DNA of 64,000 nt from Pisolithus tinctorius (lineage: Eukaryota > Basidiomycota > Agaricomycetes > Boletales > Pisolithaceae), in contig JANFAH010000040.1 in the NCBI GenBank assembly GCA_024663395.1, positions 434,001 to 498,000 on the forward strand. The letters run 5' to 3'. Below are positions 12,321 to 23,087 of the stretch, piece after piece. The first letter of the stretch is position 1, and the number at the start of each line of letters is the position of its first letter. Position numbers and translations under genes: made by a program. The notes beneath the pieces were generated by a model. It made no database searches and was not told where the DNA came from. It worked only from the letters and a program-made list of their open reading frames with translations.

Positions 12321-12785
12321 CTACTGAACCTCGTGCCTCTGTTTACCCCTGTATGTTGTAGCAGTCTTTCTCGTGATCCAACTTGGCTCCTCCCGCATTT
12401 GTAGCCACAACCTACACCCAGGCAGATCAGGGTGAGCTTTGCCTTCTTTGGCAGGTTCCCATAATTCCTTGTTGTGATTCCACATCCATACTTGCACTGC
12501 AGACTCACCCCATAGACAGAGGTAGAGGTCAGTGTGTTTGACCTCCAGATCAGCAGGAGGGTACTGAATGGGACCAGGCCCACGAGAAGTATACCAACGC
12601 ATATACATATTTTCGTTCCGGATCTTGTGCTCATGCCAAACAGGGCCCGAACTGGATGAGGGCGATGCAACCATCGTTTGATCATGATCTCCTCTACAGA
12701 TGACACTACAATTGAAGTTGGCCAGAGTTGTTTTGCGAAATGGCAAAGCATCATTTCCACCAGAGAGGCACGATAATGGTGACAA
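12321..12785 (-). CDS. Unknown protein fragment, Trp-rich
   Basis: A 154-residue open frame from an ATG near 12785 has the composition of a globular protein: GPVWHEHKIRNENMYMRWYT, then IQYPPADLEVKHTDLYLCLW and VWMWNHNKELWEPAKEG. A longer frame on the same strand overlaps it, but it is Cys/Leu-rich and looks like a shadow. I recognise no family. It could be an exon of a larger gene extending towards 13400, where the minus strand again has scattered coding-like pieces. Confidence 0.35.
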   Translation of the reverse strand: MSPLSCLSGGNDALPFRKTTLANFNCSVICRGDHDQTMVASPSSSSGPVWHEHKIRNENMYMRWYTSRGPGPIQYPPADLEVKHTDLYLCLWGESAVQVWMWNHNKELWEPAKEGKAHPDLPGCRLWLQMREEPSWITRKTATTYRGKQRHEVQ

Positions 12786-12862
12786 TGATCAAGAAAGGGA
12801 TCTACCGTTGCAAACTGTAGATAGACTTGGTGCCAGGTTTGTTGTCTGGCACACCACAGCAA

Positions 12863-13980
12863 TGTTGACAGTGTCTGCTCGCCTATCAGCTTATAAATTC
12901 AATGCTCGCTAATGAATAACACTGCGACGCACCTTGAAAGACATGGAAAATGATGCTGATTAGATGGGAAGCACTCTCGGCAAATGGGAATTGACTACAA
13001 GGCGCAGTGTAAGTATCATCCATCCACAAGTAGAAGGTACCAGTACTTTACATCTATAGCTGCCACATTTATTTGGAAGAAGTAATCATTGACTCTTGCT
13101 AGGGGCTTGTCCCGAGGAAAGGATGTGCGATGAATGGGTGATACCTTATGCAAAATGGCTAAGCACTGGAATAGTCTGGATCAGTAAAACCTACCTCTAT
13201 TGCACATTTTGCAGGCAAACAATAGGGAGCTGCAGCCTGGTGGGAGTTTACACTTATGCGACTGGAAGGGACCTTCATGGTGGCGCATGGGAAAGAAGAT
13301 GGTGGGCAAAACTGTTGCATATAAATGGCAGGGAGCTGCTAATGATGAGATGAAAGGAGAAAGGCCTTTATTGCTTTGTCGATGATAGTAGACATGGTGC
13401 CATACTGACCATTTCCAGATGATGACAATGGTGGATGCCAGTGAATGTTGAACATTGGCACAGGAGCCAGAGCTGGAGTTGAGTGCCATCATGACCATTC
13501 AGTGGGCAGGAACAGATTTGTGACTCAGCAAATCAGGCAAACTTGTTAAATTTGGTAACAGTACCAGTCTGGATTCATTTTGGAACAAAGGAAAATCTTC
13601 ACTCAAGTTTCACCTGAATTTGCGCATCAGAGTAGTTTTGGAAATTACAGCTGGTTCGCCATGTCGCAAATTGGGATTATTTATTAATTTCGATACCTTT
13701 TCCTGGCAGATACAATTTTGCATAGATGATAAGGTTGGAATTTGTGTTGCCATGGCGCAAATTGTGAACAAAACAATGCTTTAGTTTCTTTATCTGCAGC
13801 ATTAATCAAGTCACTAATGTAAGAAATTCTATCACTTTTGACATTGGAACATTCGTGTCTCTTAAGAAAAAATTGATGTGATCATGTTCCCCAAGGAAAT
13901 GCTGCATTATTTTAACTGTTGCTAAGGCATTGCACAACCAAATTTATACACTGAAAAGTCTTAATGCCTGTGGTGTCAAG
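12863..13980. other. No feature recognised
   Basis: Short open stretches exist on both strands without recognisable motifs. From about 13500 to 13980 the sequence is AT-rich with no coding signal. Confidence 0.4.
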
Positions 13981-13984
13981 CAAT

Positions 13985-14505
13985 CAAGTGAATCAGAAGC
14001 AGTCCAGAAGTCAGCTCAGCTCAGCATATCTCGTTGTTGACAGTTGAGGCTCATTCAGAAGAGTCTATCTGTCTTCATTTGTATCATTGGTAGTTGAGGC
14101 TCTATGAAGGGGTCTATCTACCATCATTCATTATCTGAAGCTCCATCCACACTTAGTCAGCAACCTTTTTCTTAGTCATTGTTCCACTCCTGCATAACTC
14201 ATCAATGACTTGCACCAGGAGCACATTGTATCAAAGTCCATCATACCAGAAGTCCTTTTGGCTGAACACCTTCACTCTGTTCAGCATCCCCTCCTCAGTC
14301 ATCGCTTGCTTGTCTACTCCTGCATAACTCATTGATGACTTGCACCAGGAGCACCTCTACTTGAAGCCCCCCCCCCCCCCACACACATTCAGGTTTTTTC
14401 TGCACTCCAGGTTCTGCAGAGGCAAACCACCACTTGCTCTTATTTGTCTTTTGTGTTGGATTTGTTTGGTTTATACCAGCTTTCCACACTTTGACTCACA
14501 TCGCA
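13985..14505 (+). mobile_element. Truncated LTR, 3' part of the 1.8-kb LTR family
   Basis: This stretch matches the downstream third of the longer copies at 25037-26840 and 34025-35855. Shared blocks are GTTGTTGACAGTTGAGGCTC, the GGTCTATCT... tract, TTTTGTGTTGGATTTG and a terminal TTTGACTCACA. The upstream part with the promoter is absent. It contains a run of 14 C at 14367-14380. Confidence 0.65.
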
Positions 14506-14509
14506 CATT

Positions 14510-15520
14510 GACTTTGAACATCGAGGCATGCTTCAAGGAACATGCCTTTCAACAGTCGTTGAGGGGCTTGGTAAGGTTTTTATTTGAACACACCACTTCT
14601 GCACTCACATCTCTACATCTTTAGCCTCACACAACAGAACTCAGGTGCAACTACCTGCTGCTAATCATGCCAATGGTGACGAAGATCAAGCTGTGTCCCT
14701 TCAGATTCTGCCAGCATCAGCTAGCATCAAGGACAGTAATAGTGACTGCAAGGATGTTGAAGGACCAAGGGTGGAAGCACACATGTGCCTTGCTCGAACA
14801 TGGTGTACACTCCTCCATCTGGTTTAGTTGTGTATTTTAATTGACATTTTTTGTATAGAACATAAATGTGCTAGAACAGTGGCTTCACTTGCCAATGAGC
14901 TGAACATACCCAACTTCCCAGAGCTTGTCCGAACGTTTTTGTTCAGGCAACTATTTCCAGATGATGATCGCCACCCCACCAATGTTTCCCCCTTGGAGTA
15001 CCCAGGTTACCAAGGGAAAATTTTTGTTTATAGCTCAGTATCATCAACGTTCTATGCCCCAAGCGATCTCAGTGGTACTAGTGGCATGTGGTGTGAATAT
15101 ATTCATGCCACACCAACTTGGCGACAAGACAGCCCTTGTTATGATTGTGTATTCATCATCACTAACCCAGAGCTTGAAGGAATGCATGGTATGGATGTTG
15201 CTCGTGTTCTCTGCTTCTTTTCTTTCAAGACTTACAGTAACCAATATCATTGTGCCATCGTGCACTGGTTTGATCATATTGGAGATGTGCCAGATGAGGT
15301 CACCAGAATGTGGATGGTCCACCCCAGTTTTGCTTGGGGTGAACAGCCCAACATTGCTGTCATTCACATAGATGCCATTTTCTGTGCAGCACATCTCATC
15401 CTGATCTACAATAGAAATTTTGTGTCACCAGCCATTGGACCTCACAATTGTTATGACTTGTTCCATCATTTCTATGTTAATAAATTTATAGACCATCATG
15501 CATTTGAAATTATGTACTGA
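14510..15520 (+). pseudogene. Transposon-associated C-terminal domain protein (agaricomycete family)
   Basis: The main exon (14828-15520) encodes a conserved-looking domain: ASLANELNIPNFPELVRTFL, DLSGTSGMWCEYIHATPTW, YDCVFIITNPELEGMHGMDV, ARVLCFFSFKTYSNQYHCAI and, at the end, FYVNKFIDHHAFEIMY. From memory of the family, this domain with the ending YVNK..DHHA(F/Y)EI is found at the C-terminus of large Plavaka-like proteins in mushroom genomes; its function is unknown. Upstream exon pieces at 14520-14568 and 14622-14790 are joined by a good intron (GTAAGG to TTTAG, 14569-14621). The 5' end is lost where the truncated LTR at 13985-14505 abuts it. Confidence 0.5.
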
Positions 15521-15811
15521 TCATTATCTTAATGCTAGAGCCAAAAATGTCTACTTAATCCACTTTTCTGACTTTTCGTACTTCATTTGACTTTTTGGGC
15601 TTTTCAATGAGCAAGAAAAAAGTAAGAAACCTGCTTTTCATGCTTGTCATGCTTAGCAAAGCTGGAAAAGCTTGCCAAGTAAGGAAAGTAACTTGATACA
15701 TTTGCTGATGTGGTTAGATGTTGCTTTCTTTATGACAGATCTGTTGGTTTCTCATTTACTTGTTTGATCCTACTCAACCTGTACTGATACTCTGACATAT
15801 TTCGTGCCTAA
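15521..15811. other. No feature recognised
   Basis: AT-rich spacer with no coding signal up to the target-site duplication of the Copia element. Confidence 0.4.
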
Positions 15812-15816
15812 CCTCT

Positions 15817-16007
15817 TGTTGAGTACACAATCCAGGGTTATGGTAACATCTCAGAGTTTCGCTGTCAGTGCTCAGAATTGTTCTCTGACCCTCAGAATTA
15901 AATTCTGATGTCAATGTGCTTACTAATTACTGTACTATAAATTTTCTGCACTGTTGTTTTCCACCTCAGTGGCTGCTTCATACACTGAGAAACTCATACC
16001 TTTGTTA
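15817..16007 (+). repeat. Copia 5' LTR
   Basis: 191 bp starting TGTTGAGTAC and ending TTTGTTA. A TATAAA box is at 15936-15941. It differs from the 3' LTR only at eight sites that all fit an ancestral CG. TSD CCTCT lies immediately upstream. Confidence 0.93.
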
Positions 16008-16019
16008 GGTTATGAGCCC
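16008..16019 (+). promoter_or_regulatory. Copia primer-binding site (half initiator tRNA type)
   Basis: GGTTATGAGCCC directly follows the LTR. It is the complement of the initiator-Met tRNA anticodon stem-loop sequence GGGCUCAUAACC. Priming from an internal tRNA-iMet fragment is established for Drosophila copia and yeast Ty5. Confidence 0.85.
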
Positions 16020-16071
16020 CACTCTTGTGCTCTATTTCTGAAAGAGTTAATATGCAGCATCAGTACCCACT

Positions 16072-16311
16072 ATGGTGAAAGACAATCATTCCTTACAAGT
16101 CCCAACCCTAAATGTGGACAGAAGCAACTGGCTATATTACAAGGCTCAGGTTGAATGGGCCATCAGTTCAAAAGAGCTGATTGGACACCTGACTGGCTTG
16201 GATGCAAAACCAGAGGACCCTTCAGCAGGGAAAGATGCCTCCTGGAAGCCCACAGCCACAGAGCAAAAACTTGTTAACAAATACCCAGAAAAACTCTGGC
16301 AGTGGGCAAAG
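16072..16311 (+). pseudogene. Copia gag, N-terminal part
   Basis: An open frame from the ATG at 16072 reads VPTLNVDRSNWLYYKAQVEW and continues to PEKLWQWAK, the usual start of a Copia gag (UBN2-like domain: L...NW..W). It is cut at 16311 by the large non-coding LTR element; the frame resumes at 31754 beyond the duplicated CAAAG. The start ATG lies 53 bp downstream of the primer-binding site. Confidence 0.85.
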
Positions 16312-16660
16312 TGTCAAGTATGGGTTTACCCTCAGGTGACTGGGCTTCAAGACTGGGTGACAGGGGCTAAGTCCCAGGTGGCCAAGGCCAGGAGACAGGG
16401 GCCAAGTCCAGTTGGACCAGAGTTGAGGCTGGAGGTTAGGGGCTAAGTCTGGAGGACTGGACTTAAGGCCAGGAGTGCAGGAATAAGACTGGTAGCATGG
16501 GAAACTGACTGGTGTTGGAGTGTGCACAGGGGGAAGCTAGTCCAGAGTTGGATCTACCTCCCTTGGTCTCAGCTTATGTGCTGTACCCTTATGCAAGCTG
16601 GGGAGAGGTCTGGGACAGGGGCTGGGGATAGCCTAAGGCTCAGCCTTAGCTATAGAGTAG

Positions 16661-17055
16661 TGTGACAAGACCTAAACAACAGGGTTTGTTGTAGGCTCGC
16701 ACCAAGAACCAACAGAAAAGGAGAAAGAGAGAAGAGAGGAGACGGCTTTAGAAGCAGGCGGATTTAGGACTCATAGACCCAAATGAACTAGCTTAGAGCT
16801 AGTTGGACGATTGAGCAACGGTACTTATACTACAATACATGAGGCAACGGTGAGGCGTACATGAGGTCCATGACATCATAGTGATGTCATAATGATATCA
16901 TAGTGGAGCGGAACGTACTAGAAGGAGGAAGCAAGGTAAAGGCGAGGTGAGGTCCAGACCGGGAGCCGGGCCAAGTCCAAGAGATAAGATAAGATGAAAA
17001 GATTAGATAAGACGAAAAGAAAAGAAAAGAAAGGAAAAGAGTATGTATCGTAACA
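16661..17055 (-). repeat. Chromovirus sense 3' LTR
   Basis: 395 bp, TGTGACAAGA...TCGTAACA on plus. It differs from its partner at six positions, all CG in one copy and TG or CA in the other. Confidence 0.95.
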
Positions 17056-17068
17056 CTATCCCCTCCTT
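17056..17068 (-). promoter_or_regulatory. Chromovirus polypurine tract
   Basis: Reads AAGGAGGGGATAG on the minus strand and directly abuts the sense 3' LTR. It is the expected plus-strand primer site for reverse transcription. The larger non-coding element has a near-identical tract at 23088. Confidence 0.85.
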
Positions 17069-20000
17069 AGAAATCGACTTCCAGGCGATTGAAGGTAGGG
17101 ACAGTGTCAGTAAAGTTTTCTAGGGGTTGGAAGAGAGAGGCAAAGAGAGAGGAGTCCATTCCGCAGAGCTTTCGAGGGGCAGAGGGATTGTGATAGTGGA
17201 AATCCTTGATAGCAGTAGGGGCAGACTTCAAAGCAGACTCAGGTTCCCAGGTGCGATCCTCGTCATGATGCCCCTTCCAATGGACGAGGTATTCAAGCCT
17301 GTTTCTTTTTAGGCGGGAATCAGCAACATAGTCCACCTCAAACTCCTCATCGCCTTCATGTCCCACCACCGGTCCTGGGTGAGTGATGGTTTGGCCCTCC
17401 AGAGGTCCCTTGTATGGCTTCACCTGAGAGACATTGATGACCGGATGGATCTTGAGTGTTTTGGGGAGTTTCAACTCTACCGCATTGGGTTTGAGTGAGA
17501 CAACCTTATAGGGACCAATCCATCGTTCTGTGAGTTTTCTGGAAGGGCGACCAGAGAGGGAAATGCGGGAGGTTTCCAACCAAACCATGTCACCAACCGA
17601 GTAGGAGGGGGCGTCAGAGCGGGATACATCTGCAGACACCTTCATTCGTTCTGCAGCTTTGTCTAAGGCCTTCCTTGTGTCCTCCAAAACCTTAGCGAGA
17701 TCGACGGTGTGATCTGTAGCCGCTTCCGCTTTGGAAAGGAAGGGTTCCACACCCATTCTGGGGGTGTAGGAACGAGTGACCGAGAAGGGGCTCCTGCCAG
17801 TAGACTCCTGTCGCTTGTTATTATAGGAGAACTGGGCGACCTTGAGCCAAGAAGGCCAAGAACCCTGTCAGTCGTTGACAAAGAGGCGGAGATATTGTTG
17901 CAGATCCTGGTTAAGGCGTTCCGTCTGGCCATCTGTCTGAGGATGGAAGGCGGTGGAGAGCTTGGGTTTGACCCCAAGCATCTTGCAGAGTTCAGTAGTG
18001 AACGCACTGGCGAACTGGGGGCCGCGATCGGAGATGACGGAGGAGGGGAGGCCATGCTGGGTCCACACATGGTCACGGAAGAGTTCAGCTGTCTGTGATG
18101 AGGAAACCTCCTTTGTAGTGGGTGCAAAGACCACCTCTTTCAAGAACCTATCCACCACCACCATGACATTATCGAAGCCCTGTGCCTCTGGTAGTTCCAT
18201 GAAGTCAACTGAGATGTCAGTCCAAGGGCGTTCTGGGACAGGGTTTGGAAGGAGTTTTCCTGCAGGAGGAACCCTAGAACTTTTAGCCATCTGGCAACGA
18301 TGACATGCCGAGACGTAGTCTTTAACCGAAGCGGTCATTCCAGGCCAAACATAGTTGCGGGAGATGAGTTCCAGAGTTTTCTTCCATCCAGGGTGTCCTG
18401 CAAGCGGAGTGTCGTGATGCTTTTCCAGACAGTGGATTCTAACAGCGGGCGGGACATAAACCTTTCCCTGGCAGACGTACAACCCTTCCCTGAGCACAGA
18501 ACCCTCTGGTTGTGGTGTCTCCGAGGAGGTGGACTTTAGGGCGATGACAAGATCAGTGTCCTCTCCGACTACCAAGGTAGCTGCCACTCTGGAGGGATCG
18601 AGCAACGTGACCCCTTGATTATCTGACCCTTTCGGCTCGTGATCTTCTCTCCTAGAAAGAGTGTCAGCCTTAGCCATTGAAGACCCGGGTTTGTACACCA
18701 GCTTGTAGTTGAAGCGAGAGAGGTACTGGGCCTATCGTGCCTGGCAACGGTCCAGGTTCTGCGCCTTCATGAAATACTGGAGATTTGCGTGATCTGTCCA
18801 GATCTCAAACTGATAAGGGGTGGCCTCGAGGTAGTGTCGCCACGTTTCCAGAGCACGAATTATGGCCAGCATCTCCTTGTCAAAGACCTGATAATTTCGT
18901 TCGGGGGGGGACATGGAATGGGAGTAGAAGGCGACAGGTCGCCAGAGGTCGTCTTCACATTTCACGGAGAGGACAGCACCGGTGGCAAAGTCAGAAGCAT
19001 CAGTCTCCAGATGGAACTCCCTGTCCTGATCCGGGAATGCAAGGATAGGGGCAGTGGTAAAGGCGAGTTTCAAGGCGTCGAAGGCCTGCTGTTCCCGGGG
19101 TCCCCAGGTCCAGAGTTGATGCTTTTTTGTGAGGTCATTGAGGGGACGAGCGATTTGTGCAAAGTTTTTGATGAAGCGACGATAGAAGTTTGCTAGCCCC
19201 AAGAAGGCTCGTACCGAGTGGACCTTCGTAGGAACTGGCCACTCGGTAATGGCCTTCACCTTGCTCTTATCCATGCTGACCCCATCAGTCCCAACCACCA
19301 TGCCCAAGAACTCTACCTGCTTCTGCTTGAAGAAGCACTTCTCCGGTTTGACGAAGAGGTCGTTTTCTTCTAGTCTCCTCAACACCTCTAGAACAATCCT
19401 GTCATGCTCCTTCTCATCATCTGTCTTGGTGAAGATCATCAGGTCGTTGATATAGACCACAAGGACGTCCTCCATGTCACCAAAGATGTCATTCATCATG
19501 TTTTGGAAGGTGGACGGCGAGTTGCAGAGGCCAAAGTACATGACCAGCGGTTCGTAAGCACCTTTATGAGTAACAAAGGCGGCCTTCCATTCATCCCCTT
19601 CCTTGACATGGACATTGTTGTATCCCCATCGGAGATCCATCTTGGTGAAGAGTTTACAGCCCTTGAGCTTGTCGACGAGCTGAGAAATGAGGGGGAGAGG
19701 GTACGCATTCTTAACCGTATGTTCGTTGAGGTACCGGTAGTCCTGAACCATACGTTTCTTCCCATCTTTCTTCGGAACGAAGAACACCAGGGAGGTCTGT
19801 GGTGACTTCGAGGGACGGATGTAGCCCTTCCGAAGTTGGTCTTCAAGGAAATCAGACACCTCCTTCTGTTCTTCCACAGAGAGCGGGATGAGACAACCAC
19901 GTTTGGGGGTGAAGGTTTCCTTAAGATCGATGGCATGATCCCAGGGTTTTCGAAGTGGCATCCTTTCCGACTCTTCTTTCGAGAACACCTTCAGGTACTG

Positions 20001-20603
20001 ATGGTACTCCTTCGGAACGAGTTCCTTAGTAGTCCCGGTCCGAATTCTGGTAGAGCGGAGTTTCGGATAAAGGTACTCCATGTCCTGCGCTTCTTGCTCC
20101 TCCGCTATCCTCTCTGCTCTTGTCCTTGGGGCCAGGTCATGACACTCGTGGGGACAGCGGGACAACTTCACTTGCTTGGTTTCCCAACACACCTCTGGAT
20201 TGTGCTTCCGCAGCCAAGTGTAGCCGAGTATGAGGGGATGCGTGCCGAGTGTGGTGACCTGAGCCCAGACAGACTCTCGATGTCCCTGATAGTTCATAAC
20301 GAGGGAGGCGACGTGCGTGATATTTCCAGCCACGTTAGGGGTTCCATCGACATTAAGGACAGCGACAGGTCGACCAAGCTTGATCAGGGGAACGTCATTT
20401 TCATCAGCCCATTTCTTGTCCAAGAAGGTGTCATTGGCCCCTGAATCCACCAACACCTTTACACTCCATTTCTTTTCTCGTCCTTCCAACACTACTTCCA
20501 ACTCCAACTCGGCCTTTGGATCTGCTGTGCTTATCTTCGGGGTTTCTTTCGTTTTCTGGACAGGCATATTTTTACTTTTATTGCAAGAGGAATTAAGCAC
20601 CAA
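17067..20603 (-). pseudogene. pol: Chromovirus pol: protease, RT, RNase H, integrase, chromodomain
   Basis: One frame of about 1178 codons, broken by two stops. In order: aspartic protease (LVDSGANDTFLD); RT (SLVFFVPKKDGKKRMVQDYR, TKMDLRWGYN, active site VVYINDLMIF); RNase H (LETDASDFATGAVL, WTDHANLQYF); integrase zinc finger (HHDTPLAGHPG... CHRCQ) and catalytic core (DISVDF, SDRGPQF, DGQTERLNQD); chromodomain near the end (LEYLVHWKGHHDEDRTWEPE). The RT motif is YIND where YIDD/YVDD is usual, a G-to-A change in ATCGAC. The stop at 18732-18734 replaces a Trp (TAG) between RNase H and the integrase linker. The stop at 17868-17870 (TGA) replaces a probable Arg (CGA) at the end of the integrase core. 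Otherwise nearly intact. Confidence 0.93.
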
Positions 20604-20753
20604 TAGTTTTTACATCCGCGGCCGCGCCCACTGGGGTCGCCTCTTCAGATGGTATAGTAATCTCCGAGTTAAATATATCCTGCTCGGTAGAGAAATTGTC
20701 AACGCCTAAGACAGAAAACTTATTATACACGTAGCCAGTGGAGACCCGACCCT

Positions 20754-21812
20754 CTACTGGCCAAACTCTTTTCCCTGATTCTTCATCTCGCTGATCTGCT
20801 TGTCGTAGAAGAAGGCCTGCATTTCTTCAAACGACATCTGGTGGAGAGCGGTCTCCTGTGCTTCTTGTGTAACCTCCCGTATGTTGGGTTTAGCAGGACC
20901 CTTTCCCTTGGCACGGGGACAATCTCGTTTGTAATGATTTCCCTGGCAATCGAAGCACTTGATGTGGGAAGGGACGGGACGAGGAGGGAGGCGAGTAGTG
21001 CCTATTTCCATGGGGGCGCCATGACCAGGTTGAGTGCCGGTAGGAGTGAAACGGGGGGAGTACGAAGGACGGCTATAAGAGGAGCGGGGAGCGGGTTCAT
21101 CGGGATAGTGATTATACAGAAGTTTGAAGTGGTCCCTGGCAAGGGCAGCTTCCCGAAAGGCGACGGTCATCTGGAGATAATTACCCTGAGTGTATCCTCT
21201 CCTTAGGGCCTCCTTTATGATGGCGGGGTGAACGGCGTTTTCCAGCAAGAAGCCGGCAGTCTCATCAGTAACACGTCCCTGTACCTTTAGGGACTCGAAT
21301 TTGGCATAGAACTCTTCATAGCGGGAGTTTCCTTGGTGCATAGTGCGCATCTGTGCTTTGGCCCACTCGACGTCTGTTTGAGGGGCGAAGAACCTATCAA
21401 TGTCTTCAATCATCTCGGCCGTGTCAGGCCATACTCCAGTGACAATCGCGAGCGAGAACTTGGCCTGAGCGAATCTTCCAGCTACAGGGCCTGTCATATG
21501 GGACCACACCGCAGTACACTTATCTTGGGCGGTGGGCAAGGCGGTCCTATTCTGTGCGACCCACACCTTCATCTTCACCCACCATTCTGAAAACTTGGCA
21601 CGATCACCGGCATACTGACCTGGATCAGCCATTACTTCGATCCTCCTCTGAATGATGTCGGCGGGGAGGGCATTCCACTGGTTTCGCTGACCCTCAATGG
21701 TCGCGATCGTTCCTTGAGCATCTCTTAGCTCGTTGCTTAGTCTGTAGTTTTCGTCTCGAAGAGCATCGAGAGTGTCGCAGAGCTCGGTAAGCTGGTCGTG
21801 AATGCCTTCCAT
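20754..21812 (-). CDS. gag: Chromovirus gag
   Basis: 352-residue open frame in the same frame as pol, 150 bp upstream of it and separated by stops. The N-terminus is coiled-coil-like (LTELCDTLDALRDENYRLSN). The middle is a retrotransposon gag domain (FSEWWVKMKVWVAQNRTALP; AKFESLKVQGRVTDETAGFL). A zinc knuckle near residue 290 reads CFDCQGNHYKRDC, which is CX2CX3HX4C, one residue shorter than the usual CX2CX4HX4C. The ATG at 21812 follows the primer-binding site by about 300 bp. Intact as it stands. Confidence 0.93.
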   Translation of the reverse strand: MEGIHDQLTELCDTLDALRDENYRLSNELRDAQGTIATIEGQRNQWNALPADIIQRRIEVMADPGQYAGDRAKFSEWWVKMKVWVAQNRTALPTAQDKCTAVWSHMTGPVAGRFAQAKFSLAIVTGVWPDTAEMIEDIDRFFAPQTDVEWAKAQMRTMHQGNSRYEEFYAKFESLKVQGRVTDETAGFLLENAVHPAIIKEALRRGYTQGNYLQMTVAFREAALARDHFKLLYNHYPDEPAPRSSYSRPSYSPRFTPTGTQPGHGAPMEIGTTRLPPRPVPSHIKCFDCQGNHYKRDCPRAKGKGPAKPNIREVTQEAQETALHQMSFEEMQAFFYDKQISEMKNQGKEFGQ

Positions 21813-22106
21813 AGCGATCTGGGCGTCTTAGGGTGTGACGGGGGCGGAGGTTGTAGCGGGGTTGCTGGGGTTCAGTGGGAAGTGAACAAGGGAAGACAGA
21901 CTCGGTGGAGAAGGGGTAAGAAGGGGGAGGCGGAAGGGGGTAGAGGTCGTGGTTGAAGAGCGGAGTAAGTGAGCGACGCTCAGGGATGTATGGGACGAAG
22001 AGATTTGGGTCGGGTTCAGAGGCTGGGGGACTTGGTGAGTACACCCACGAGCCTTCACGGAAGAAGCGAGGAATGATGACGGAGGGTGCGAGGGTACAAC
22101 GATAAG

Positions 22107-22117
22107 AAGCTAGTTCA
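22107..22117 (-). promoter_or_regulatory. Chromovirus self-priming primer-binding site
   Basis: Two bases inside the sense 5' LTR the minus strand reads TGAACTAGCTT. Its exact complement, AAGCTAGTTCA, occurs on the minus strand inside the LTR (22253 down to 22243). This is the Tf1/sushi layout, where the first 11 nt of the transcript prime cDNA synthesis. No tRNA-type TGG site is present at this position. Confidence 0.75.
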
Positions 22118-22119
22118 AG

Positions 22120-22514
22120 TGTGACGAGACCTAAACAACAGGGTTTGTTGTAGGCTCGCACCAAGAACCAACAGAAAAGGAGAAAGAGAGAAGAGAGGAG
22201 ACGGCTTTAGAAGCAGGCGGATTTAGGACTCGTAGACCCAAATGAACTAGCTTAGAGCTAGTTGGACAATTGAGCAACGGTACTTATACTACAATACATG
22301 AGGCAACGGTGAGGCGTACATGAGGTCCATGACATCATAGTGATGTCATAATGATATCATAGTGGAGCGGAACGTACTAGAAGGAGGAAGCAAGGTAAAG
22401 GCGAGGCGAGGTCCAGACCGGGAGCCAGGCCAAGTCCAAGAGATAAGATAAGATGAAAAGATTAGATAAGACGAAAAGAAAAGAAAAGAAAGGAAAAGAG
22501 TATGTATCATAACA
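22120..22514 (-). repeat. Chromovirus sense 5' LTR with promoter
   Basis: 395 bp. On the minus strand a TATAAG box (22288-22283) lies about 30-35 nt upstream of the predicted transcript start at 22253, where the self-priming 11-mer begins. The 11-mer is part of an 8-bp palindrome, AACTAGCT-TAG-AGCTAGTT on plus (22245-22263). This predicts U3 of about 261 bp and R plus U5 of about 134 bp. Confidence 0.85.
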
Positions 22515-23087
22515 AGTAGTCTCAGGGTGTAGTACAGGAGTTGAGGGTAATACTTAATTGATATTCTGACTGGGGTGCTATGAAGTATGTACAGGGGTTA
22601 AATACATGAGGCTGGTCCAGGATAATGAACATAGAGCTGGACTTGTTAATAAGTTATTAGCAAGAAGATTAGCAAGAGAGTAGACAGCCACAGTGACTGT
22701 GCTGAGGCTAACAGCCAAAGTCCAGGGGACTGGCATAACTGGAGTCAGACACAGGTTTGTACAGTAAGCAAGATCAGCAAAGGGGACTAGACTAAATATA
22801 GTACAAACAAAGGAAAACAGACTGGAGTTATGTCTGGGTGACCTGGACATGGACCTGGGAGGATTGGGATGGAGCAGCACAAGGCTGGGAGGCCAGAATG
22901 GACTGGAGATAGGGGTAAAAGACCAGACTTGAGTTATTCAGGCTGGAGTTGGGTTATCTAGGACTGGGTTGTGTCCTCTGGGCTGGGGTTAGGTTTACTA
23001 GGCTGGACTAGGACCAGACTTGACCAGAGTTAGGGGCTAGGGGTCCAGACTGGACTGGGATTGAGTCTGAGAGTCATGGATATGACA

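Larger units (their letters stand above)
16656..22519 (-). mobile_element. Chromovirus (Ty3/Gypsy, chromodomain integrase), complete element
   Basis: Two 395-bp LTRs (16661-17055 and 22120-22514) enclose gag and pol on the minus strand; total 5854 bp. The 5-bp target duplication AGTAG is at 16656-16660 and 22515-22519, within the LTR of the larger element. It has protease, RT, RNase H, integrase and a C-terminal chromodomain, a polypurine tract and a self-priming site. It is clearly richer in CpG than its surroundings, so it is a recent arrival. Pol has two stop codons and a changed RT active site. Confidence 0.95.
16312..23087 (-). repeat. LTR of the non-coding element (sense 3' LTR), split by the chromovirus
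   Basis: Two pieces, 16312-16660 and about 22520-23087, together about 917 bp, align with 30826-31748. They are separated by the chromovirus and its AGTAG duplication. Compared with the other LTR, many differences are CG against TG or CA, for example GACTGG here against GACCGG. Confidence 0.9.

Noticed and set aside
17709..20709. Long plus-strand open frames across the chromovirus
   Set aside because: They are shadows of gag and pol on the minus strand, which have all the expected motifs.
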